From: JBAWVR01 sp037147155
Lineage (GTDB): Bacteria > Patescibacteriota > Minisyncoccia > Phycocordibacterales > GWA1-40-21
DNA: 10,408 nucleotides
Assembly (NCBI GenBank): GCA_037147155.1
Contig: JBAWVR010000026.1
Coordinates: forward strand, 1-10,408
Direction of reading: 5' to 3'
Shown here in pieces: positions 4,724-10,408 of the stretch. Within the stretch, counting starts at the first letter, position 1. Each line of letters opens with the position of its first letter. Under the pieces are notes generated by a model, which was not told where the DNA came from, did not search any database, and was given only the letters and a program-made list of their open reading frames with translations. A program made the position numbers and the translations under genes.

Positions 4724-5269
4724 CTACACTTTCTTCACCTGAAGCATGTCTAGTTCAACCGGAGTCTCGCGACCGAACATGAGTACCATAACTTTGACCT
4801 TACCACGACTGTCATCAACTTCACTAACACGTCCTTCCAAGTCTTTGAATGGGCCGTCAGAGATTTTAACAGTATCATCAATAACCAAATCGGTATTGTG
4901 TTTGACTGTTTCGTTGGCCATACGAGCAAACAAAGCGTCAACTTCTTCTTTACCTAGTGGTACTGGCACAACGCCGGCACCCACGAAACCAGTTACGCGT
5001 GGAGTGTTACGAATAACATACCAGGAGTCATCGGTTACAATCATATCTACCAAAACGTAACCTGGGTATATCTTTTCCTCTTCCTCTACTCTCTTATTTC
5101 CTTTGATCTTAATTTTCTTTTCGACTGGGACGACCACGTTGAAAATCTTTTCCTGCATATTGTGAGATTCAATACGCTGTTTCAAGTTTCTGGCCACCGC
5201 ATTTTCATAACCTGCATAGGTATGAATTGCGTACCAGTTTCGTCCTTCTTGTAATTGCTGTTTGGACAT
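4724..5269 (-). CDS. nusG: Transcription termination/antitermination factor NusG
   Basis: A 181-aa full-length NusG, which binds the RNA polymerase clamp and links it to Rho or to ribosomal protein S10. The N-terminal NGN domain begins with WYAIHTYAGYENAVARNL (12-29) and includes VVVPVEKKIKIKGNKR and KIYPGYVLVDM. The C-terminal KOW domain carries GPFKDLEGRVSEVDD and ends with the typical ELDMLQVKKV. The ATG at 5269 lies 11 nt after the secE stop; no Shine-Dalgarno is seen. The gene order secE-nusG-rplK is the conserved bacterial one. Confidence 0.97.
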   Translation of the reverse strand: MSKQQLQEGRNWYAIHTYAGYENAVARNLKQRIESHNMQEKIFNVVVPVEKKIKIKGNKRVEEEEKIYPGYVLVDMIVTDDSWYVIRNTPRVTGFVGAGVVPVPLGKEEVDALFARMANETVKHNTDLVIDDTVKISDGPFKDLEGRVSEVDDSRGKVKVMVLMFGRETPVELDMLQVKKV

Positions 5270-5280
5270 AGTTTTATAAA

Positions 5281-5460
5281 TTAACCAATGATAATTTTCA
5301 AGACAGTTTCGAATACTCGATCAAAGAGACCAAGAAATACTGAAGTTACAATGGAAACAATAATTACCAAAACAGAAAAGATAATCGCCTGTTCTTTGGT
5401 TGGCCAGCTAACATGCTTTAACTCTGCCTTTGTTTCTCTCAAATAATCACCTAATTTCAT
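5281..5460 (-). CDS. secE: Preprotein translocase subunit SecE (59 aa)
   Basis: ATG at 5458-5460 to TAA at 5281-5283 encodes 59 aa beginning MKLGDYLRETKAELKHVSWP. This is the single-span bacterial SecE form: an amphipathic N-terminal helix, the hallmark VSWPTKEQ (18-25), then one hydrophobic helix of about 20 residues (27-46), then a short tail. It clamps SecY in the inner-membrane Sec channel. Length and position directly before nusG agree with the family. It is short enough to be missed by ORF callers with a 60-aa limit. No Shine-Dalgarno is evident. Confidence 0.95.
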   Translation of the reverse strand: MKLGDYLRETKAELKHVSWPTKEQAIIFSVLVIIVSIVTSVFLGLFDRVFETVLKIIIG

Positions 5461-5503
5461 AATTGTTATAATTAAACTTAAGGGTTTTACCCCACCTAAT
5501 TAA

Positions 5504-5523
5504 AACCGCCCCGGAGGGCTGTT
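5504..5523 (-). promoter_or_regulatory. GC-rich hairpin in the secE leader, possible attenuator
   Basis: AAC-GCCC / GGGC-GTT pair around a 4-nt tip with one mismatch. In the minus-strand reading the hairpin is followed by TTTTAATT, so it could terminate or attenuate transcription into secE. A second small GGG/CCC hairpin follows near 5481-5493. Confidence 0.4.
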
Positions 5524-5530
5524 ATTTAAT

Positions 5531-5559
5531 ATACTACCTTAAAAGCCCTGGGAAGTAAA
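5531..5559 (-). promoter_or_regulatory. Candidate promoter of the secE-nusG-rplK operon
   Basis: Minus-strand TTTACT (5554-5559), 17-nt spacer and TAGTAT (5531-5536), each 4 of 6 to consensus. TATATT (5528-5533) is an alternative -10. The leader to secE would be about 60 nt and would include the hairpin at 5504-5523. Confidence 0.35.
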
Positions 5560-5603
5560 GGGTGACAAAAGTGGCTAAAACAGGCCACTTTTGCCACCCT
5601 TTA
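5556..5603 (-). terminator. Long hairpin terminator after the membrane protein gene
   Basis: Arms of 10 bp and 9 bp, separated by one A/C mismatch, pair 5556-5575 with 5584-5603 around an 8-nt loop. It starts 5 nt after the stop at 5609. There is no strong T-tract on the minus side, so termination may be imperfect or the hairpin may mainly protect the mRNA end. Confidence 0.7.
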
Positions 5604-5608
5604 TAGCA

Positions 5609-7354
5609 CTATTTTACCTTATACAATCCCATCCCTTCCCCTCCCTCTGTTACATATTCAAAGCCAGGGCAAGTAAATTTTTCTGAGTAGACATAGTTTA
5701 AATGATAATTTCTTGCAGTAACTAATCTCTGGCCACATGGCAGATTTATGAACTGACTATAACTAAGCCAGGTATTCGTAATAATTGATGGCTTCGAATC
5801 TAAAGGATAATTGTGAGTTGCTACACCTACCACCAATCCTTTCCATGGTGGGGCAACAAAGGTCTGTTTAGTGATTCCAGAAAAAGCTTTCAGGTCACCC
5901 TCATTTAAATATCTGTTTATCGGTGGTGCAGGATTAACCCTAGTAATCTTTCCACTATTATTTACTCTCAAGACCAATTTTTGATACGCTGTGCCAGGAT
6001 AAAAAGCTAGCATGATCAAAAAGAAAACTACCATTAATATTTTTATACCAGACACTTCGGCTGAATCTGCTTTTAGTTTGGTTAGTCCAATTAAATAGTC
6101 AAAACCGTAGCTAGCACACATGACCAATAGAATTGAGGTAATCACCACTACACGTGGCCCATCGATAATTAATACCTTATTGGTAAACATGTAAGCTGTC
6201 CAAAAGACGGCACCGACAGCCAAAGCTTTCAAAATATAATAATTTTTATTTCTAAAAGCTTGCCATAAACCCAGTGCGCTAAAAATTAAAATATAGAAAG
6301 GTATGACATAGAAAAGATTAAAATTGGGAATCCCACCCACTAGATTATCTCTAGTGATTTTTGACAAAACATCCATCCAAACTTTAACTAAAAGATTTTT
6401 ATCAATTATTAGTAATCCCAAAATAATAATTAAAACAACACCAATCGCAGTCAGAGCTGAGTATAGAAAATGTTTATGAGAATAATTTTTATACAAATAC
6501 ACCAAAACTGTTGGGGCCACAAAGACTACAAGTGGTGGATAGAAGATTACTGCCAAAATACCTAGAGCATAAAAAATAATTTTGTTGGATATTGTAGTAG
6601 CGGACAAACAGGCTAAATAAATTATCATCGCTATGAGATACGGCATGAGAAACCAAATACCGGGCAAATTGGCTCCATTGGTAATTAAAGGCATAGCCAA
6701 TACAGCGAGTAGCGCCCCAGCTTCACTTACTCCAAAAGACACCAGCGAAAAGTAAGCAAGCAAACAGATCAAAAGTCCTGAAGCAATCGCCATTATTGAA
6801 TAATCTAATAATGGATTTAAATTTAAGATTAAAAATATTTCTGCCAAAAAAGAAAAGACTGGAACAAGGAGATTTGGAAATTGACTATTACCTGACAATG
6901 GATTTACTGCTGGTAAAGTTTTATTGGTAATTGAATAATCAACTAGAGCTGATCCTACCCACTCATCAGAAAAGATTGGGTAAGAATATGAGCTGTTTGT
7001 CACTGCTCTATTACCATTGGCGGTAGCTACTAATCCTGTATAAGAGTAATGAACTGACCATAATTCAAAACCAACAATCATAATTGCTACCAACAAAAAC
7101 CAACTTACTTTAAAATTGAACTTTTTATACTTTTTTAATAAGAAAAATAAACATATCAAATCAACCAGACCACAAGTTGTCAAAACGACTGAATATGAGA
7201 AAATATGGAGGTATTGAGTAAATAAGGCCAAACCTAGATGGAAGACCACAAAACTGGTAAAAATCATTAAAAAACCACGTTTTCTATCAGAAAAACAAAA
7301 AATTAACAGAAATGGGGCGAGTAGTATAATGAGGCCTAAAATCGTCTGAATCAT
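5609..7354 (-). CDS. Multi-pass membrane protein, GT-C-type glycosyltransferase-like
   Basis: 581 aa with about ten or more hydrophobic helices (first at 1-20; others near 27-50, 52-73, 84-102, then a dense set from about 160 to 460), followed by a soluble C-terminal domain of about 115 aa. The long outer loop after the fourth helix holds SDEWVGSALVDY (129-140) followed by NPL. An acidic pair in an early outer loop is typical of GT-C enzymes, which use polyprenyl-phosphate sugars. No family name is certain, and it could be a flippase-like or unrelated protein. The divergent gene at 7371 looks like a maker of polyprenyl-phosphate sugar, so a donor-acceptor pair is plausible (inference). It is a single-gene unit ended by the hairpin at 5556-5603. 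Confidence 0.65.
   Translation of the reverse strand: MIQTILGLIILLAPFLLIFCFSDRKRGFLMIFTSFVVFHLGLALFTQYLHIFSYSVVLTTCGLVDLICLFFLLKKYKKFNFKVSWFLLVAIMIVGFELWSVHYSYTGLVATANGNRAVTNSSYSYPIFSDEWVGSALVDYSITNKTLPAVNPLSGNSQFPNLLVPVFSFLAEIFLILNLNPLLDYSIMAIASGLLICLLAYFSLVSFGVSEAGALLAVLAMPLITNGANLPGIWFLMPYLIAMIIYLACLSATTISNKIIFYALGILAVIFYPPLVVFVAPTVLVYLYKNYSHKHFLYSALTAIGVVLIIILGLLIIDKNLLVKVWMDVLSKITRDNLVGGIPNFNLFYVIPFYILIFSALGLWQAFRNKNYYILKALAVGAVFWTAYMFTNKVLIIDGPRVVVITSILLVMCASYGFDYLIGLTKLKADSAEVSGIKILMVVFFLIMLAFYPGTAYQKLVLRVNNSGKITRVNPAPPINRYLNEGDLKAFSGITKQTFVAPPWKGLVVGVATHNYPLDSKPSIITNTWLSYSQFINLPCGQRLVTARNYHLNYVYSEKFTCPGFEYVTEGGEGMGLYKVK
7303..7330 (+). promoter_or_regulatory. Promoter of the plus-strand glycan operon
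   Basis: TTAACA (7303-7308, 5 of 6), 16-nt spacer and consensus TATAAT (7325-7330). Transcription would begin near 7337, about 34 nt before the ATG at 7371. The promoter lies inside the 5' coding end of the opposite gene. Confidence 0.65.
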
Positions 7355-7362
7355 TGTTTTGA

Positions 7363-7371
7363 ATTATAACA
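7363..7371 (-). promoter_or_regulatory. Extended -10 promoter of the membrane protein gene
   Basis: TGTTATAAT on the minus strand is a full extended -10. No good -35 is seen, as is usual for this type. The ATG at 7354 is 8 nt beyond it, so the transcript would have almost no leader. Its last base overlaps the start codon of the divergent gene. Confidence 0.6.
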
Positions 7372-8528
7372 TGAAAAATATAACAGAAAATCCAGAAATA
7401 AGTATAGTCCTTCCCTGTTTGAATGAAGAGGGATCTGTGATTTTTTGTCTGGAAAAAATTAAATCTGTTATCCGGCACGATCATTTGAGTGCTGAAGTAA
7501 TTATTGTAGACAACCACTCCACCGATCACTCAGTCGAACTGATTGAAAAAGAAAAACTTAATTTTCCTGAACTAACTTTATTAAAAGAAACTCGCCGAGG
7601 TTATGGCTCGGCTTATCTCAAAGGCTTATCACATGCTCGTGGGGAATATATTTGTATGTTTGACTTGGATGGTAGCTATGACTTCGCCGATATTCCGAGA
7701 CTAGTAAAGAAAATGCGTGATGGGGCGGAGATGGTAATTGGTAATCGCTTTGCTCACAAATTGGAAAAAGATGTGATGCCTCTTCTTCATTATTTTGGTA
7801 GTCCATTGTTATCCGGACTAGTTCGTTGGTTCTTTGGAGTCAAGGTTCGTGATGTACACTGTGGAGCTCGAGCTATTACCAAAGCCGCTCTCAAAAAGAT
7901 AACTCTTTATACGGCGGGTATGGAATTTGCTTCAGAAATGATTATCAAGGCGGCTAAAGCCAAACTGCGAATTGAAGAAATATCTATTCATTATCACAAA
8001 AGAATCGGTGAATCAAAACTGGAATCTTTTTCCGATGGCTGGCGACATTTACGTTTCATACTTCTCTATTCTCCTTTTGTTTTGTTTCTCACACCTGGAT
8101 TATTTTTCTTTATCTTGGGTGGACTGGGAATGTTCTATATGTATTTTGAAAATTTAAAATTCTTTAATGTTCAATTATACTTTCACCCGATGTTTGTTTT
8201 TTCTTTCATGATGATTTTGGGTTACCAACTAATTTTCTTTGCCGGCTTTTCCAAAGTCTATGCTATTACCCATCTGGGGGATAATGATAAATGGGTTGAG
8301 GGTATGTTTAAATACATTACGATTGAAAGAGCAGGTTTTCTCGGACTTGGTATCGCTTTGTTGGGAGTTTTGATCTACGCTTTTATTCTAACAAAGTGGA
8401 TCGTGTCCGGCTTTGGTGCCTTGAATGAGACCAAAAATGCTATTCTGGCTCTTACTATTCTTATTCTTGGTGTTCAAACTTTTTTCTCGGCTTTTATGTT
8501 GAGTACTCTGGGAATTAAAGAAAAATAG
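7371..8528 (+). CDS. GT2 polyprenyl-phosphate glycosyltransferase (DPMS-like)
   Basis: 385 aa. The GT-A domain begins SIVLPCLNEEGSV (11-23), then VIIVDNHSTDHS (43-54), RRGYGSAYLKGL (75-86), the metal-binding FDLDGSYDF (97-105), VIGNRF (122-127), GARAI and the late YHKRIGESKL (208-217). This is the pattern of enzymes that move a sugar from a nucleotide donor to polyprenyl phosphate on the cytoplasmic face (dolichol-phosphate mannose/glucose synthase group). Hydrophobic helices follow near 228-260, 270-298, 318-340 and 355-382, so it is membrane-anchored. The sugar is not readable. I chose the ATG at 7371 over a TTG at 7359, which overlaps the opposite gene's promoter. It is first of a plus-strand operon with a GT4 and a sulfotransferase. 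Confidence 0.85.
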   Translation: MKNITENPEISIVLPCLNEEGSVIFCLEKIKSVIRHDHLSAEVIIVDNHSTDHSVELIEKEKLNFPELTLLKETRRGYGSAYLKGLSHARGEYICMFDLDGSYDFADIPRLVKKMRDGAEMVIGNRFAHKLEKDVMPLLHYFGSPLLSGLVRWFFGVKVRDVHCGARAITKAALKKITLYTAGMEFASEMIIKAAKAKLRIEEISIHYHKRIGESKLESFSDGWRHLRFILLYSPFVLFLTPGLFFFILGGLGMFYMYFENLKFFNVQLYFHPMFVFSFMMILGYQLIFFAGFSKVYAITHLGDNDKWVEGMFKYITIERAGFLGLGIALLGVLIYAFILTKWIVSGFGALNETKNAILALTILILGVQTFFSAFMLSTLGIKEK

Positions 8529-8560
8529 TAAAAATTATGAACCCCGCAAAAGGATTGGGA

Positions 8561-8596
8561 TTGAATATAAGTTATTAAAATACATTCAACAACTTA
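8561..8596 (+). other. Interleaved inverted repeats before the GT4 gene
   Basis: TTGAAT (8561-8566) is complementary to 8584-8589, and TAAGTT (8568-8573) to 8591-8596. The order A-B-A'-B' is that of an H-type pseudoknot, ending 4 nt before the ATG. All four arms are AT-rich and 6 nt long, so chance is a real option. Confidence 0.25.
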
Positions 8597-8600
8597 AAAT

Positions 8601-9764
8601 ATGAAGACAATGACAAACAACGAAACAAAATCCTTCAGCGGGGCAAGAAAAATTGCTATTTTCCACCAATTTATGGACAATGTCGGAGGAGCAGAAATCC
8701 TCATCTTTATTTTGGCTCGCGAATTAAACGCTGATATTTATACTACCAATTACGACCCTAATATGATGATCAGGAGTGGTTTCGCTGATGTAATACCAAA
8801 GATGCATTCTATCGGCTGGGTGCCCAAACAAGCACCGTTTCGCCACGAATTAGCCTTCGTTAGATTTTTCTTCCTTAATCTCACGGATAAATATGATTTC
8901 TTTATCATCGGGGGCGACTGGGCCGTATCAGCTGCTTTTAACAATCAGCCAAATCTCTGGTATGTTCACTCACCTCTCAATGAGATCTGGGCTTTTAAGG
9001 ATTATATTAAGAACAATTTATTATCGTGGTGGAAAAAACCTTTATTTGAAATCTTTGTCTGGGTGCATCGCAAACTAACTATTTATTTTTCAAAAAAGGT
9101 TGGTATTTGGATGTGCAATTCCAAAAACACTCAAGACCGTATCAAAAAATACTATAACCAAAATGCTCTGATAGATTTTCCACCTATTGAGTGCAATAAA
9201 TATGAATACCGACCACATCGAGGATATTGGCTGGCCGTTAATCGTCTACTTGATCACAAGCGAGTTCACCTGCAAATGAAAGCCTTCGCCAAGATGCCTG
9301 ATAAAAAATTGATTATCGTTGGTAGCTATGAAAAGGGTGTAAATCAATTTGAAGCCTATAAAAACTACGTGATTGGTCTAAAACCCAACAACGTCGAAAT
9401 ATTAAGTTGGGTGGATGATTCAGGACTAAAAAAACTATATTCTGAATGCATTGGTTTTGTAGCCACTGCCCAAGATGAAGATTTTGGTATGTCGGTAGTT
9501 GAAGCTATGGCTGCTGGTAAACCAGTCATTGCCGGCAATGAGGGTGGCTACAAAGAAAGTGTTATTGATGGCGCAACAGGTATTTTGATTGATGACATCA
9601 ATGAAGACAAGATCGTGGAGGCAGTTAAAAAGATTGAACTAAATCCTGAAAAATACAAAGAAGTGTGCTTGGCTCAAGCCAGAAAATTCGATACCTCTGT
9701 TTTCGTGCAGAAGATAAATGACCAAATAGACAATTATTTTTCCAAACAAATCAGTACACAATAA
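8601..9764 (+). CDS. GT4-family glycosyltransferase
   Basis: 387 aa with the two-domain GT-B layout. The N-terminal half has KIAIFHQFMDNVGGAE (17-32, acceptor-side glycine loop) and FIIGGDW. The C-terminal half has WLAVNRLLDHKRVHL (210-224, basic residues for donor phosphates), LIIVGSYEKG (237-246) and EDFGMSVVE, the EX7E motif with E293 and E301, then AMAAGKPVIAGNEGG. No transmembrane segment is clear, although an aromatic- and basic-rich stretch (about 140-165) could touch the membrane. Likely adds a sugar to a surface glycan in the cytoplasm; donor and acceptor are unknown. It follows the GT2 gene by 72 nt and precedes the sulfotransferase by 12 nt. An in-frame ATG at 8610 is a possible alternative start. 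No Shine-Dalgarno. Confidence 0.9.
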   Translation: MKTMTNNETKSFSGARKIAIFHQFMDNVGGAEILIFILARELNADIYTTNYDPNMMIRSGFADVIPKMHSIGWVPKQAPFRHELAFVRFFFLNLTDKYDFFIIGGDWAVSAAFNNQPNLWYVHSPLNEIWAFKDYIKNNLLSWWKKPLFEIFVWVHRKLTIYFSKKVGIWMCNSKNTQDRIKKYYNQNALIDFPPIECNKYEYRPHRGYWLAVNRLLDHKRVHLQMKAFAKMPDKKLIIVGSYEKGVNQFEAYKNYVIGLKPNNVEILSWVDDSGLKKLYSECIGFVATAQDEDFGMSVVEAMAAGKPVIAGNEGGYKESVIDGATGILIDDINEDKIVEAVKKIELNPEKYKEVCLAQARKFDTSVFVQKINDQIDNYFSKQISTQ

Positions 9765-9776
9765 ATAAATCACATA

Positions 9777-10408
9777 ATGAAAGATTCTTACCAAACAACT
9801 AACTATTTAGTGTGCACCTCCGAGCGATCTGGTAGTGGCTTGTTGTGTAATTTACTGAAAAATACTGGCCTTGCTGGAACAACAATAAGTGAAATACTGC
9901 ATCAGGACCACTCCGGAACAATATCCAGCGTTGAGGAATTAAGAGGATATCTAGCTCAAAGTTATGAAATGAGTAGAACCGCTAACGGGGTGTCCGGTTG
10001 TAAAGTTCATTGGCTACATATTGAGAGAATTTCCAAACAGATAAACATATCGACCGATGAAGTTATTTCGTGCTTTCCCAAAGACATCCAATATATATAT
10101 CTCAAGAGGAATGACCCTATTAAACAAGCTATTTCTCTATATATTGCTCAAAGGACAGGGCAATGGAAAAAAGAGGTTAGTGACGCAAAAGAAGTATTCG
10201 ATATGACAAAGATAGATTTTTTACAAATACACCTAAATGTAAAATTACTTTGTGAGGAAAATAATGGATGGTCTAACTTCTTTTCAAAAAATAAATTAGT
10301 ACATCAGCGAGTTGATTACGAAAATTTAATAAACGATCATCAGGGAATAGCTTTGGGTTTACTAAATTTTCTTAAAATTAATTATCCTGCCAACATAAAT
10401 ATACACAC
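9777..10408 (+). CDS. Stf0-type sulfotransferase, 3' end cut by window edge
   Basis: The frame is open from the ATG at 9777 to the edge (210 codons). The N-terminus YLVCTSERSGSGLLCNLL (10-27) is the 5'-phosphosulfate-binding loop of Stf0 sulfotransferases, which use PAPS. GCKVHW and IYLKRNDPIKQAISLYIAQ, then TGQW, match the 3'-phosphate-binding and substrate segments of that family; mycobacterial trehalose 2-sulfotransferase is the type example. It probably sulfates a sugar made or transferred by the neighbouring glycosyltransferases (inference). It starts 12 nt after the GT4 stop, so it is in the same operon. Base composition is much like its neighbours. PAPS-making genes are not in the window. 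Confidence 0.85.
   Translation, partial: MKDSYQTTNYLVCTSERSGSGLLCNLLKNTGLAGTTISEILHQDHSGTISSVEELRGYLAQSYEMSRTANGVSGCKVHWLHIERISKQINISTDEVISCFPKDIQYIYLKRNDPIKQAISLYIAQRTGQWKKEVSDAKEVFDMTKIDFLQIHLNVKLLCEENNGWSNFFSKNKLVHQRVDYENLINDHQGIALGLLNFLKINYPANINIH

Noticed and set aside
7359..7370. GT2 start at TTG 7359
   Set aside because: The ATG four codons later gives the normal N-terminus, and the TTG region holds the opposite gene's extended -10.

Overview
The window looks like a piece of a low-GC genome from the Candidate Phyla Radiation (Patescibacteria, probably Parcubacteria-like). This is inferred from the gene set, not from a marker comparison. The signs are a ThyX-like protein of unusual double-domain form, a PaaX/Cas2-like winged-helix protein of the kind common in these phyla, compact operons, almost no Shine-Dalgarno sequences and several starts only 6-9 nt after a -10 box. 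The standard bacterial code (TAA/TAG/TGA stops) fits all genes.

Left part (1-3247, all minus strand): a deoxynucleotide module in two transcription units. The first encodes a dCMP deaminase and a small P-loop (d)NMP-type kinase and ends at a strong bidirectional terminator (2138-2182). The second encodes a tandem ThyX-like thymidylate synthase and thymidylate kinase (tmk, cut by the window edge). Together they trace dCMP -> dUMP -> dTMP -> dTDP. The thyX leader carries a 14-bp inverted repeat that buries the start codon, plus a possible 19-codon upstream ORF.

Centre (3362-3986): a lone plus-strand gene for a winged-helix plus Cas2-like (PaaX-type) protein. A GACGGCCGTC palindrome lies in its promoter and a perfect 26-bp palindrome with the same core lies just downstream. 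A bidirectional terminator separates it from the next unit.

3995-5608 (minus strand): the secE-nusG-rplK operon, with the 59-aa SecE gene included. The usual rplA does not follow rplK. Two RNA-structure candidates lie here: a long imperfect stem between nusG and rplK, and a GC-rich multi-hairpin element after rplK that is bordered by a repeat of the rplK 3' end.

Right part (5609-10408): a surface-glycan region. A minus-strand multi-pass GT-C-like membrane protein is divergent from a plus-strand series: a DPMS-like GT2 polyprenyl-phosphate glycosyltransferase, a GT4 glycosyltransferase and the start of an Stf0-type sulfotransferase, which runs off the window. This suggests assembly of a glycan that may be sulfated. 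The divergent start codons are only 16 bp apart, so each promoter lies in or against the other gene.
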